DNA of 64,000 bases from Crossiella cryophila (GCF_014204915.1 NZ_JACHMH010000001.1:682001-746000); one strand, 5' to 3'; shown: positions 17,043 through 26,159, counted from the stretch's first letter. Notes: a model not told the origin generated them from the letters alone. Made by a program: numbers and translations.

Positions 17043-18302
17043 CTAGAACAGCAACTGGGACACAGTGTGGATACCCAGTCCGGCCAGCGCGCCCACCACG
17101 GTGCCGTTGATCCGGATGAACTGCAGGTCCCTGCCGACCTGGAGTTCCACCTTGCGCGCGGTCTGCTCGCCGTCCCAGCGGTCCACCGTGTCGGTGATCA
17201 GCGTGACGATCTCGGCCTGGTAGTTGGTGACCAGGTAGACCGCGGCGCCCTCCAGCCAGCCGTCCACCTTGGCCCGCAGCTCCGGCTCCGCGCCGAGCTT
17301 GCGGCCCAGGGTGCGCAGGCCGTCGCGGACCCGGACGCGGAACTCGCTGGAGGGGTCCTCGGCCGCGGCCAGGATCATCTTCTTCGCGGTGCCCCAGGCC
17401 GAGCCGACCAGGTTCTGCACGTCCGGGTGCTCCACGACCTGCTGTTTGACCGCCTCGGCCTTGGCCATGGTGTCCGGGTCGTGCTGCAGGTCGTGCGCGA
17501 ACTCGGCCAGGAACTTGTCCACCGCCAGCCGCACCGGGTGTTCCGGCTCGGTCTTGACCGCCCAGGCGAAGGCCAGCAGCTCGTTGTAGACCTTGTCCGC
17601 GACCATGCCTTCCACGAACTTCGGCGACCAGGACGGGGCGCGGTCGGAGACCAGCGACTTGAGCGTGTGCTCGTTGGTCAGCACGTAGTCGTAGGCGCGG
17701 TCGAAGAGCAGGTCGACCAGCTTGTGGTGGGCGCCGTCGGCGAAGGTCTGGCCGAGCAGTCTGCCCAGCGGCGGCCCCCACGGCCGGTCCACCAGCTTGC
17801 GCACCACGGCCTGTTCCAGCACGGCCTGCACGTCCTCGTCACGCAGCACGGTGACCGCGCCGCGCACCGCGGTGGCCAGCTCCTCGGTGACCCGCTCGGC
17901 GTGCCCAGGGGCGGCCAGCCACTGGCCGAGCCGCCCGGCGATGCCGACCCGGCTGAGCTTGTCCCTGACCACCTCGGTGGAGAGGAAGTTGGCGCCGACG
18001 AAGTCGCCGAGGCTGGTGCCCAGCTCCTTCTTGCGGGTCGGGATGATCGCGGTGTGCGGGATCGGCAGGCCAAGCGGCCGCCGGAACAACGCGGTCACCG
18101 CGAACCAGTCCGCGAGCGCGCCGACCATGCCGGCCTCGGCCGCGGCCCGGACGAAGCCCACCCAGGCCGGCGCGCCCACCGACTCCTGCCAGCGCGCGAA
18201 GACGTAGATGACCACCGCCCCGAGCAGGAACGAGGTGGCCACGGCCTTCATCTTGCGCAGTTCGGCGCGCTTGACGGTCTCGGCGGGTGTCAGCGTTTCC
18301 AC
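17043..18302 (-). CDS. DUF445 family membrane protein
   Basis: The 419-residue protein matches DUF445 (YjiN-like). It has an N-terminal membrane helix (MKAVATSFLLGAVVIYVFARW), a second hydrophobic segment with EAGMVGALADWFAVTALFRRPLG, a long helical cytoplasmic region, and a C-terminal helix INGTVVGALAGLGIHTVSQLLF. The ADWFAVTALFR box is diagnostic. The role is unknown, probably envelope-linked. It precedes the VOC gene by 18 bases. Confidence 0.9.
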   Translation of the reverse strand: METLTPAETVKRAELRKMKAVATSFLLGAVVIYVFARWQESVGAPAWVGFVRAAAEAGMVGALADWFAVTALFRRPLGLPIPHTAIIPTRKKELGTSLGDFVGANFLSTEVVRDKLSRVGIAGRLGQWLAAPGHAERVTEELATAVRGAVTVLRDEDVQAVLEQAVVRKLVDRPWGPPLGRLLGQTFADGAHHKLVDLLFDRAYDYVLTNEHTLKSLVSDRAPSWSPKFVEGMVADKVYNELLAFAWAVKTEPEHPVRLAVDKFLAEFAHDLQHDPDTMAKAEAVKQQVVEHPDVQNLVGSAWGTAKKMILAAAEDPSSEFRVRVRDGLRTLGRKLGAEPELRAKVDGWLEGAAVYLVTNYQAEIVTLITDTVDRWDGEQTARKVELQVGRDLQFIRINGTVVGALAGLGIHTVSQLLF

Positions 18303-18347
18303 AACTCCGATTGTGGCTCAGCCCGGTGAAGTTGCAGGATCTCTGAC

Positions 18348-19523
18348 GTGACCATTCCCGCTCTCGTCTCCCGGCTCCAGCCGTTCACCTCGACGATCTT
18401 CGCTGAGATGACGGCGTTGGCGCAGCGCACCGGCGCGGTCAACCTGGGTCAGGGTTTCCCGGACACCGACGGTCCGGCCTCGATGCTCGCCGCCGCCCAG
18501 CAGGCGATCGCGGACGGGATCAACCAGTACCCGCCCGGCCCCGGCCGCCCCGAACTGCGCGCGGCCATCGCCGAGCACCGCGCGGGCCAGTACGGCCAGC
18601 AGTTCGACCAGGACACCGAGATCCTGGTCACCGTCGGCGCCACCGAGGCCATCGCGGCCAGCCTGATCGCCCTGGTCGAACCGGGCGACGAGGTCATCCT
18701 GATCGAGCCCTACTACGACTCCTACGCCGCCTCGGTGGCCATGGCCGGCGGCGTTCGCCGTGCGGTCGCCCTGCGCCCCGACCCGGACACCGGCCGGTTC
18801 ACCCTGGACGTCGAGGCCCTGCGCGCCGCGGCGGGCCCCAAGACCAAGGCCCTGCTGCTCAACACCCCGCACAACCCGACCGGCACCGTGCTCACCGACG
18901 CCGAACTGGCCGAGATCGCCGACCTGGCCCAGCGGCACGACTTCCTGGTGATCTCCGACGAGGTCTACGAGCACCTGCTCTACGACGGTCGGAAGCACCA
19001 CCCCATCGGCACCTTCCCCGGCATGGCCGAGCGCACCCTGACCATCTCCAGCAGCGGCAAGACCTTCAACGCCACCGGCTGGAAGATCGGCTGGGTGTGC
19101 GGCCCGAAGGAGCTGATCGCCGCGGTCCGCGCGGCCAAGCAGTTCATCACCTTCGTCGGCGGTGCCCCCTTCCAGCCCGCGGTCGCGCACGCCCTGCGCA
19201 ACGAACTGCCCTGGGTGGAAACCCTCCGCCAGGACCTGCAGCGCAAACGCGACCGCCTGTCCGAGGGCCTGGCAGGCGCCGGCTTCAAGGTCCTGCCCAG
19301 CGAGGGCACCTACTTCATCTGCACCGACGTCCGCCCCCTCGGCTTCGACGACGGCGCCACCCTCTGCCGCGAACTGCCCGAACGCATCGGCGTGGCCGCG
19401 ATCCCGGTCCAGGTCTTCTGCGACGACCCGGCCACCGCCCGCCACCTGGTCCGCTTCGCCTACTGCAAGCGGGACGAGGTCCTCGACGAGGCCCTGCTCC
19501 GCCTGGGCAAACTCACCGCCTGA
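18348..19523 (+). CDS. PLP-dependent class I/II aminotransferase (DapC/kynurenine aminotransferase-like)
   Basis: The 391-residue enzyme is a fold-type I aminotransferase. It shows NLGQGFPDTDGP, NTPHNPTG, ISDEVYEHLLYDG, the PLP lysine in SSSGKTFNATGWKIGW, and a C-terminal arginine in LVRFAYCK. The sequence resembles the actinobacterial N-succinyldiaminopimelate aminotransferase / kynurenine aminotransferase group, so lysine biosynthesis or aromatic amino-acid turnover are both possible. The last 64 bases overlap the convergent CHAT gene. Codons become strongly C-ending toward the 3' end. Confidence 0.88.
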   Translation: MTIPALVSRLQPFTSTIFAEMTALAQRTGAVNLGQGFPDTDGPASMLAAAQQAIADGINQYPPGPGRPELRAAIAEHRAGQYGQQFDQDTEILVTVGATEAIAASLIALVEPGDEVILIEPYYDSYAASVAMAGGVRRAVALRPDPDTGRFTLDVEALRAAAGPKTKALLLNTPHNPTGTVLTDAELAEIADLAQRHDFLVISDEVYEHLLYDGRKHHPIGTFPGMAERTLTISSSGKTFNATGWKIGWVCGPKELIAAVRAAKQFITFVGGAPFQPAVAHALRNELPWVETLRQDLQRKRDRLSEGLAGAGFKVLPSEGTYFICTDVRPLGFDDGATLCRELPERIGVAAIPVQVFCDDPATARHLVRFAYCKRDEVLDEALLRLGKLTA

Positions 19524-21538
19524 CCAACACACACGAACCCCCGGTGCCCGTGCAGCCGCGCAACGGCGGCCAGCGCGGCCGCCGGGGGTTCGTGCCGCAA
19601 CCGCTCGTGCAGGGCCAGCATCATCGCCCCGGTCCCGGCGTCGGCGACCTCCACCACACTCGCGATCACCGCACCCCGGCCCGCCCGCAACACCCGCCCC
19701 AGCCCGCAGGCGGAGAGCACGGTCAGCCCACCAGCCCTGGCCAGCACCTCGGCCAGCCGCACCGGCCCGTCGGCCAGCTCAAGACACCCGTTGTGCTGCC
19801 GCCCGTGCGCCGCGACGTGCACCGTCCCGGCCGACGCCACCGCCCGCAGGGTCTCCGCGACCCTCGCCCGGACCAGCAACCGCCCACCGTGCACGGCGTG
19901 CAACGCCCGAACCTCCGCCTCGGCCCCCGGCAACCCCGGTCCGGCAACCCACAACGGTTCCCCCGACCGGGGCACGCCAGGCTTCCAGCCGGGCGGCAAC
20001 ACCGTGGTCTCCCGCCCGGCCAGCGCCGGCAACGCACCCCAGGGCACCCCCGCGAGTTCCTCCGGCACGACCACCGTCACGGCCGCCCCGATCTCCGCCG
20101 CGGGCCACACCAGCCGCTGGATCCCCAGCGCGCTGCCCCCGGCCAGCCGCCACCCGGCCAACTCCAACCGCAACGCCCGCACCTCGCCCAGCCGGTGCAC
20201 CCGCCCCCGGCACCCGACCCAGATCCGGTTCTCGTGCACGAAGTACTCCAGAACATCCGGCCCGGCCAGCTCATCACCCCGGCATCGCCGAGCCCAGCGC
20301 AGCACCGTGGCGGCGTCCCCGTCGGCCAAGGCAGCCCCCAGGCCAAACTCGGCCAGCTCCTGATCCCACCCGGCCCGCAACCCGCGCCGGCACACGCGGA
20401 GCACCTCCCCGCCGCCGGCGAGTTCCGCCCGCGCCCGCCATCGGGTCGCCTTCCCGTGGATCTGCCCCAACAGCCTCCGCCCCAACGCTTCCCGGCCGTC
20501 TCGCAGTGCGATCCGGCCGGCCACCAGCCTCAGTTCGTCGGCCTCCGCCGACCACCCGGCTCGGGCACACCGGTCGGCGATCCGGCCAACCGCTCCGAGG
20601 CTTCCGCCGGTGCGGGCCAGCAGCGTGGAATGCAGCCCCAGCGCCCTCGCCAGGGCCGCCCACCCCGGCCGACGCTGCCGCCGGAGCAACTCCACCGCCT
20701 CCAGAGCCGCCCCCGCCGCGGCCGCGAAATCCCTGCCCCGCAAGGAACACCGCGCCAGCGACACCATCGCCTCCGCCAACTTCCGCTCCTTCCCCGCCGC
20801 CCGGAGCAACACGATCGCCCGCCGCAACACCGGCCCCGCCTCCTCCGGCGGCAACGCCTCCGCCCGGTCCAGCAACATCTCCGGATGCCGCAACGGATCC
20901 GCCCCCGCCTGCTCCGCCGCGTCGAACAACCGCAGCGCCGCAACGGAATCCCCACTCCGCAACGCCGCGAACCCCTGGTTGTGCACGCACACCGCGGCCC
21001 GCTCCGGCAACCCCAACTCTGCCAGAATCCCTTCCGCCGCAGCGAAATCAGCCCGCCCACGCACCGCCTGCCCCCGATAACAGGCATCCGCGCCACGCAC
21101 GATCAGCGCGTTGGCCAGCCACCGTGGTTCCGCCGTCAGCCCGGCCACCGCGGCGGTCAGCTCTGCCTCCGCCGGTTCCCGCAACGCGAAGTACGCCGCA
21201 CCACGCAGGCACCGGGCCTTCGCCAGTTCCACCCCGGCCAGCCCACGAGCCCGGTCCAGCTCGGCCAGTGCTGCCCGCGGCCGTCCCCGGTCCACCGCGA
21301 GCCAGGCCCTGGCCAGCCGGACCGAGGCGGCCAATCCACCCAGTCCGGCCCGTTCCGCCGCGGCCAGGGCAAGGCGGGCGTGCCGGGCCGCCGGGGCGGG
21401 CTCGCCCAGTTCGACGTGGGCCAGGCAGGCCGCCAGTCGCAACCGCACTCGTTCCGCGCCCCGGGCGCTCGCCAGGGCGGCCACCGCTTCGCGCAGCACC
21501 GGTTCCGGTTCCGCGGCGGCTCGATCGACCAGGCTCAC
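19460..21538 (-). CDS. TPR-CHAT domain caspase-like protease
   Basis: The 692-residue protein begins with some 430 residues of alpha-helical TPR-like repeats rich in Ala/Leu/Arg. A C-terminal CHAT peptidase domain follows, with catalytic His578 in VHVAAHG and Cys611 in LSACG. The domain ends with the typical GFVCVG strand. CHAT proteases are caspase relatives activated by partner proteins or signals. GTG 21538 was chosen because it overlaps the upstream 131-aa gene (GTGA); the longer frame is shadow. The gene is the third member of a sigma factor operon. Its 3' end overlaps the aminotransferase by 64 bases. Confidence 0.88.
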   Translation of the reverse strand: MSLVDRAAAEPEPVLREAVAALASARGAERVRLRLAACLAHVELGEPAPAARHARLALAAAERAGLGGLAASVRLARAWLAVDRGRPRAALAELDRARGLAGVELAKARCLRGAAYFALREPAEAELTAAVAGLTAEPRWLANALIVRGADACYRGQAVRGRADFAAAEGILAELGLPERAAVCVHNQGFAALRSGDSVAALRLFDAAEQAGADPLRHPEMLLDRAEALPPEEAGPVLRRAIVLLRAAGKERKLAEAMVSLARCSLRGRDFAAAAGAALEAVELLRRQRRPGWAALARALGLHSTLLARTGGSLGAVGRIADRCARAGWSAEADELRLVAGRIALRDGREALGRRLLGQIHGKATRWRARAELAGGGEVLRVCRRGLRAGWDQELAEFGLGAALADGDAATVLRWARRCRGDELAGPDVLEYFVHENRIWVGCRGRVHRLGEVRALRLELAGWRLAGGSALGIQRLVWPAAEIGAAVTVVVPEELAGVPWGALPALAGRETTVLPPGWKPGVPRSGEPLWVAGPGLPGAEAEVRALHAVHGGRLLVRARVAETLRAVASAGTVHVAAHGRQHNGCLELADGPVRLAEVLARAGGLTVLSACGLGRVLRAGRGAVIASVVEVADAGTGAMMLALHERLRHEPPAAALAAVARLHGHRGFVCVGQAVSLPRRSRASSRTSSRLQ

Positions 21539-21930
21539 CACGTCATCCACTCCCCGACCAGCAGGGCCTCGCCGTGCACCCGCAGGCTCACCGGGCCCCT
21601 GGGCAGGCCCTCGACGGTGAACCGGCCCGCCGGGTCGATCTCGGCGAACCAGGAGCCGTCCGGGGTGCGTAGTTCGACCACCCCGCCGGTTCCGGTGACC
21701 ACGCCGGTGATCGCCTCGCCCAGTTCCACCCGGACCGTGACGCCGTAGGCGCTCAACATGATCAGGTCGTCGCCGCGCATCCCGGGTGCGGGGTCGACCT
21801 CGTGCAGCCGGATCCCGCGGGGCGCGGTCACCGCACCCGCCGCACCGGCCGCGGCCAGCACCTGTGGCGGCAGTGGGTCCGTGTTCGCGACGACCTCGGT
21901 CAGCTCGGCGTACAGCTCCTCGTCGGTCAT
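21535..21930 (-). CDS. 131-aa protein between sigma factor and CHAT protease
   Basis: The 131-residue protein has an acidic helical N-terminus (MTDEELYAELTEVVANTD), then about 90 residues of short beta strands ending FTVEGLPRGPVSLRVHGEAL. That ending resembles carboxypeptidase-regulatory-like or transthyretin-like beta sandwiches. There is no signal peptide or membrane helix. Start and stop overlap both neighbours by four bases, so it is stoichiometrically linked to the sigma factor and the CHAT protease. A role as adaptor, inhibitor or protease substrate is inference from position. Confidence 0.75.
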   Translation of the reverse strand: MTDEELYAELTEVVANTDPLPPQVLAAAGAAGAVTAPRGIRLHEVDPAPGMRGDDLIMLSAYGVTVRVELGEAITGVVTGTGGVVELRTPDGSWFAEIDPAGRFTVEGLPRGPVSLRVHGEALLVGEWMTW

Positions 21931-22451
21931 CCCGCCGCCCCCAGTTCGCCGACCAGCCGACGGCGCAACGCGGCCAGGCACCTGCCCCTGGTGGGGCCGA
22001 TGCTGCCGACCGGCATGCCCAGCAGTTCGGCGACCCGGACGTAGCTGAGGTCCGGCGCGTAGGCCGCGATCCACAGCAACTGCCTGCACCGCAACGGCAT
22101 CCGGGCGAAGGCCCGCCACAGCCTGCCCGCCCGGTCACCCTGGATGACCAGGTCCGCCGGGTCCGGCACGCGGAAGCGGTCCAGGTGCGCGACCCGGCCG
22201 AGGGTCTCCAGGTCCAGGCAGCGCTCGCGGCGGCGGGCGGCCAGGGCCCGCAGGGACTCCCGGCGGGCGGTGGTGACCAGCCAGGCCTGCACCCGGTGCG
22301 GGAGTCTCAGCTCGCCGCGGCGTTCGGCCAGTCTCAGCCAGGTGGTCTGGCTGACGTCGGCCGCCTCCTGGTCGGTGAGCCGGTGCGAGCGGGCCACCGC
22401 CCACACCAGCCGTGCGTAGCGGCCGACCAGCCGCTGCCATTCCCCGTCCAT
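21927..22451 (-). CDS. ECF-like sigma-70 family RNA polymerase sigma factor
   Basis: The 174-residue sigma factor has region 2 (about 5-75; YARLVWAVARSHRLTDQEAADVSQTTWLRL) and region 4 (about 115-165; RMPLRCRQLLWIAAYAPDLSYVRVAELLGM). No anti-sigma gene with a membrane helix is adjacent. Instead it is translationally coupled to a small beta-rich protein and a TPR-CHAT protease. ATG 22451 has GGGGAG about six bases upstream; GTG 22457 is less likely. Confidence 0.88.
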   Translation of the reverse strand: MDGEWQRLVGRYARLVWAVARSHRLTDQEAADVSQTTWLRLAERRGELRLPHRVQAWLVTTARRESLRALAARRRERCLDLETLGRVAHLDRFRVPDPADLVIQGDRAGRLWRAFARMPLRCRQLLWIAAYAPDLSYVRVAELLGMPVGSIGPTRGRCLAALRRRLVGELGAAG

Positions 22452-22782
22452 CCGCACTCCCCTGCCTCCGGCGACCCTTCGGTGCTTGGAAGCGGCCGGA
22501 CCTGCGGCGGATCCGTCAGCCGCCCGATGGCGTGACAACGCTCACCCGCCTGAGCGCCCCTCGCCGAGCGTGATCTGGCCCCAGTTCACCAGCCGTGGAA
22601 ACCGCTTGCCCACCTGGAGTTATCGACGCAGGGTGATCGTTTCGCGCACGTCCGGAGCAACACGACCCACCTCCGGGTGGAAACCGGCCAGTACGCTCGC
22701 GCATCCCGCCAAACGGGCCAACCATGGTTGACGCACCCTGGAAACAAACATGTCTTTCGTTCAGTCGTCCGGTGATCGGTAG
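22452..22782. other. intergenic region between divergent sigma operon and secreted protein gene
   Basis: This 331-base divergent region must hold promoters for both sides. A TTGACG (22730 area) followed by AT-richer sequence with CATGTCTTTC is a possible promoter for the rightward gene, but its -10 is weak. No hairpin, repeat or further coding frame is convincing. Confidence 0.4.
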
Positions 22783-23661
22783 GTGGTGGTGACGGTGACC
22801 AGCGCCGGGGCGGTGCGCAGCTGGGGAGAGAGGCTGCGCCCCGCTGCCGTCCGGCTGGCCATTGCCGGCGGCCTGGCTGCGGCCGCCTGGCTGGCCGGAG
22901 CTGTCACCGCCAATGCCGACGAGTCACCGGCCCGCGTAGACGTTCTGAGCCCGTCGACCGATTCGGAGTTCCAGGAGCCGGCCAAGACGGATGCCGTCGC
23001 GCGGGCCGGTGGCCTCGGCGCACGCATCACCGAACGGCTCAACGCCAAACTCGGCCGCCCGTCCTCCGCGCTGACCACGATGGTCGCCGAGGACGATGGC
23101 CTGGACGCCAAGGGCGGCAGCCTGGCCACCACCGGCTCCGCCGAGGTCCAGCCGCTGCCTGAGGACGAGGGCGATAGCCCGGCGCCGACCAGGGCGATCC
23201 GCACCCCGAAGTCCGCCGAGGGCTCGGTCAGCGCGGTCCGCCAGCCGAGGCCGACGCCGCCGCCCCCGGCCGAACTGCCCGCGCCGCCACCGGTGGTCGA
23301 GCCCGAGCCGACACCACCGCCTGCGGCCGAACCGGCGCCCGTCGTGGCCACCCGCACCGTGACCACCGTGCGCCAGGCCATCGGCAAGGTCGTGCCGCTG
23401 CCGACCGACGACCGGGCCGAGCAGCACGACTTCCCGGACCTGCCCACCGCTCCGGATCACCGGCACCCGACCCCGCACGCGCCGTCCTCGGCCTCGCTGG
23501 GCGGCACCGCCTCGGACAACGGCGGCGCCCGTGGCGCCACCGCGCTGATCACCGCTCCGCTGCCGCAACTGCCCAAGCCGAGCCTGGTGACCGTCGAGCG
23601 CCCGCGCACCGCGGGCTCGCCGCACAACAACCCGGGCCTGCCGCCCACCTCGCCCGACTGA
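22783..23661 (+). CDS. secreted proline-rich protein of unknown function
   Basis: The 292-residue product has an N-terminal signal-like helix (VRLAIAGGLAAAAWLAGAVTANA, about 23-46, cleavage near ANA-DES). A low-complexity exported region follows, rich in Pro, Ala and Glu, for example PPPPAELPAPPPVVEPEP near 165. No catalytic motif, sorting signal or second membrane helix is seen. It may be a cell-wall-spanning or surface protein; function is unknown. The GTG 22783 start is provisional because several GTG codons follow in frame. Confidence 0.6.
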   Translation: MVVTVTSAGAVRSWGERLRPAAVRLAIAGGLAAAAWLAGAVTANADESPARVDVLSPSTDSEFQEPAKTDAVARAGGLGARITERLNAKLGRPSSALTTMVAEDDGLDAKGGSLATTGSAEVQPLPEDEGDSPAPTRAIRTPKSAEGSVSAVRQPRPTPPPPAELPAPPPVVEPEPTPPPAAEPAPVVATRTVTTVRQAIGKVVPLPTDDRAEQHDFPDLPTAPDHRHPTPHAPSSASLGGTASDNGGARGATALITAPLPQLPKPSLVTVERPRTAGSPHNNPGLPPTSPD

Positions 23662-23967
23662 CCGAGGTCGGTCACACGCCATCGGTGTGCGTGCACAGCC
23701 TGTGACGGCTTGCGCCATCCGAGCGGCATTCCCGGCGCGGCTTTTCCGCCGCACCTGCGTTGAGCAGGAACAACCTCCCGCGTGATCCAGTGATCGGCCA
23801 TTCGTCGCCGCGGTTGCCGGACTTTCCGAGCAACGCCGACCGAGTCGGCCAGCGTCCTGTGAGCACGCCCCTGATCTCCCAACCGGCCGACCGCGCCCGG
23901 CCGTGTTGGGTGCGCAGCCCCGGTACCGCGTTGCCCCCGCGGTACCGGGGCTCCTTATTTGTCCAGG
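23662..23967. other. intergenic stretch with terminator at its end
   Basis: These 306 bases separate the convergent secreted-protein and MocR genes. Apart from the strong hairpin at 23916-23952, I see no credible coding frame. The short frames present lack start signals and have atypical composition. Confidence 0.5.
23916..23952. terminator. strong hairpin terminator, 13-bp stem
   Basis: AGCCCCGGTACCG (23916-23928) pairs perfectly with CGGTACCGGGGCT (23940-23952) across an 11-base loop, and CCTTATTTG follows on the plus strand. It lies between convergent genes and likely stops the rightward transcript, or both. Confidence 0.75.
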
Positions 23968-25413
23968 TCAGGTCACTGCCAGCAGCTCGGCGCCGGTCCC
24001 GGTGAGGGTGGCCGCGGCCCGCGCGAGCCGGTGCACCGCCTCGGTCAGCACCGCGGGGTCCTGGGCGAAGGACAGCCGCAGCCACCGCTCCAGCCCGCCG
24101 TGCACGCCGAAGCGGGAGCCCGGCACCAGGTGCAGTCCGTGGTTGACCGCGGCGGCGGCCAGCCGGGTGCTGATCGGCCCGTCCAGCCCGCACCACAGGC
24201 TCAGCCCGCCGCCGGGACGGCGGATCCGCCAGGCGGGCAGCTCCGCACTCAGCGCGTCGATCATGGTGTCCCTGGCCGCGGCGAACTGGGCGCGGCGGCG
24301 GGCCAGCAGCGAATCCGGCTCGGTGAGCAGCTCGGTCAGCACCAGCTGGTCCAGCACCGAGGAGCCGAGGTCGATCGAGGCCCGCACCCCGGCGAGCTGC
24401 TGGGCCAGTTCCACCGGCGCCCGCAGCCAGCCCAGCCGCAGCCCGCCCCAGAGCATCTTCGAGGCCGAGCCCGCGGTGATCACCTGCTGCTCGGCGAAGG
24501 CGGCCAGCGGCGGCGGCCCGTCCAGCGGATCACCGTCCAGGTCCAGCTCGGCCAGGGTCTCATCGACCAGCGCCAGCGTCCGGGTCCGGCGCAACGTGGC
24601 GGCCAGCTGTTCCCGGCCCTCGGCGTCCATCCGCAGGCCGGTGGGGTTCTGGAAGTCCGGCATCAGGTAGGCCAGCCGGGGCGCGCCCTGGCGCAGGGTG
24701 GCCTCGATGCCCGGCAGGTCCCAGCCGTCCGGGGCCAGCGCGACCGGCACCGGCTGGGCGTGCGCGGCCCGGATGGCGTCCACCGCGTTGGGGTAGGTCG
24801 GGTTCTCCACCAGCACCCGCTGCCCCGGCATGACCAGCAGCCGCAGGGTCAGCGCGAGCGCGTGCTGCGCACCGCTGGTGATCATGACCTGGTCCGGCCC
24901 GGTGGGCAGGCCGCGCCGGGTGTAGCGCTCGGCGATGCGTTCGCGCAGCGGCAGCAGGCCCATCGGCGCGTAGCCGGGCCCGCTCAGGTACTCGGGCAGC
25001 CGCAGCCGGGCCGCGTCCACCGCACCGGCCAGCTCGGCAGGCGCGGCCGGGGTGGCCTGGGCCAGGTTGATCGCCTCGTCCGCCGGCAGCGGGCCGAACC
25101 CGGCCCGCACCACCGGCCTGCCGGGCAGGGTGATCCAGGAGCCCGCGCCCCGGCGGCTGGCGATCAGGTCCTGTTCGCGCAGCCGGTCCAGCATCGCGGT
25201 GACCGTGGTCCGGCTGAGGTCGAGTGCCTGGGCCAGTTCACGTTCCGCGGGCAGCCGGGTGCCCACCGGCAGCCGTCCCTCCAGCACCAGCAACCGCAGC
25301 GCGGCGGCCAGGTCGGCGGACTGGGCGCGGTGCGGACCGTTGCGCCAGCAGCCGAGCAGATCGGCGAGGTGCGGCGCGGAGATCCGGCCACCGGCGGGCA
25401 ATGCCTGACTCAT
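23968..25413 (-). CDS. yczR: MocR-type regulator (YczR-like), wHTH-aminotransferase fusion
   Basis: The 481-residue protein fuses a GntR-type winged helix (about 30-95; LPVGTRLPAERELAQALDLSRTTV) to a fold-type I aminotransferase-like domain with the PLP lysine in AGSASKMLWGGLRLGW. MocR proteins sense PLP-linked ligands and regulate neighbouring genes. The divergent neighbour encodes a YczE-type membrane protein, the hallmark of the YczR subgroup. ATG 25413 was chosen; upstream codons run into the operator. The symbol rests on this context and is tentative. Confidence 0.85.
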   Translation of the reverse strand: MSQALPAGGRISAPHLADLLGCWRNGPHRAQSADLAAALRLLVLEGRLPVGTRLPAERELAQALDLSRTTVTAMLDRLREQDLIASRRGAGSWITLPGRPVVRAGFGPLPADEAINLAQATPAAPAELAGAVDAARLRLPEYLSGPGYAPMGLLPLRERIAERYTRRGLPTGPDQVMITSGAQHALALTLRLLVMPGQRVLVENPTYPNAVDAIRAAHAQPVPVALAPDGWDLPGIEATLRQGAPRLAYLMPDFQNPTGLRMDAEGREQLAATLRRTRTLALVDETLAELDLDGDPLDGPPPLAAFAEQQVITAGSASKMLWGGLRLGWLRAPVELAQQLAGVRASIDLGSSVLDQLVLTELLTEPDSLLARRRAQFAAARDTMIDALSAELPAWRIRRPGGGLSLWCGLDGPISTRLAAAAVNHGLHLVPGSRFGVHGGLERWLRLSFAQDPAVLTEAVHRLARAAATLTGTGAELLAVT

Positions 25414-25415
25414 GT

Positions 25416-25455
25416 GGGCCAATTTTTCCACTTTGGCCCTCGAAGTAAAGGCCAA
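25416..25455. promoter_or_regulatory. YczR operator: GGGCCAA-N10-TTGGCCC plus third half-site
   Basis: GGGCCAA (25416-25422) and TTGGCCC (25433-25439) form a perfect inverted repeat. A third copy, AGGCCAA (25449-25455), lies in direct orientation. The mix of direct and inverted half-sites is characteristic of MocR operators. It fills the 62-base gap between the divergent yczR and yczE genes and precedes a CAGGAT -10-like box. Confidence 0.65.
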
Positions 25456-25475
25456 TCCCCGCACAGGATGACCGC

Positions 25476-26123
25476 ATGGCGTCCCCGACAGTCCCCCTGC
25501 ACCCGCTCCCGGTCGGCTTACGGCCCGCGCGGCGACTCAGCCAGCTGCTGGCCGGGCTGCTGCTCTACGGCGCGAGCATGGCGCTGATGATCAGGTCCGG
25601 GCTCGGCCTCGACCCGTGGGACGTGCTGCACGAGGGCCTGACCCGGCACATCCCGCTCAGCTTCGGCACCATCACCGCGATCACCGGGGTGATCGTGCTG
25701 CTGGGCTGGATCCCGTTGCGGCAGCGGCCGGGCATCGGCACGGTGGCCAACGTGGTGCTGATCGCGGTCGCGGTGGACGCCACCCTGTTCCTGCTGCCCG
25801 CGGCCGGTTCCTGGTGGCTGCGCGCGATCTTCCTGGTGGCCGCGATCGTGCTCAACGGCCTGGCCACCGCCGCCTACATCGGCGCCCGCCTCGGCCCCGG
25901 CCCCCGCGACGGTCTGATGACCGGTCTGTGCGCGCGGACCGGCTGGTCAATCCGCCTGGTGCGCACCGGGATCGAGATCGCCGTGCTGGTGCTGGGCTTC
26001 TTCCTCGGCGGCACGATCGGCATCGGCACCCTGTTGTACGCGATCACCATTGGGCCACTTGCCCAGTTCTTTGTGCCGTTCGTGGCACTGCGTACTCCGG
26101 CTGAGTGGAAAACGGCCCAGTAG
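25476..26123 (+). CDS. yczE: YczE-family integral membrane protein
   Basis: The 215-residue protein has about five to six membrane helices and the family sequence LLYGASMALMIRSGLGLDPWDVLHEGL near the N-terminus. PRDGLMTGL and GIGTLLYAI occur further on. YczE/YitT-like proteins are of unknown transport function and are often controlled by a divergent MocR regulator, as here. ATG 25476 lies six bases after a CAGGAT box, so the message may be leaderless. Confidence 0.88.
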   Translation: MASPTVPLHPLPVGLRPARRLSQLLAGLLLYGASMALMIRSGLGLDPWDVLHEGLTRHIPLSFGTITAITGVIVLLGWIPLRQRPGIGTVANVVLIAVAVDATLFLLPAAGSWWLRAIFLVAAIVLNGLATAAYIGARLGPGPRDGLMTGLCARTGWSIRLVRTGIEIAVLVLGFFLGGTIGIGTLLYAITIGPLAQFFVPFVALRTPAEWKTAQ

Positions 26124-26159
26124 CAGGCTTTCCTCGATTTTCGCATTACTGTCCCGATC

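Noticed and set aside
19097-21748. 883-codon plus-strand frame opposite the CHAT gene
   Set aside because: Composition is almost only Pro/Arg/Gln/Gly and no domain is seen; the minus strand carries catalytic CHAT motifs and coupled starts.
23760-24005. 81-codon frame in the gap before the MocR gene
   Set aside because: It runs through the strong hairpin at 23916-23952 and into the MocR 3' end, with no ribosome-binding site.
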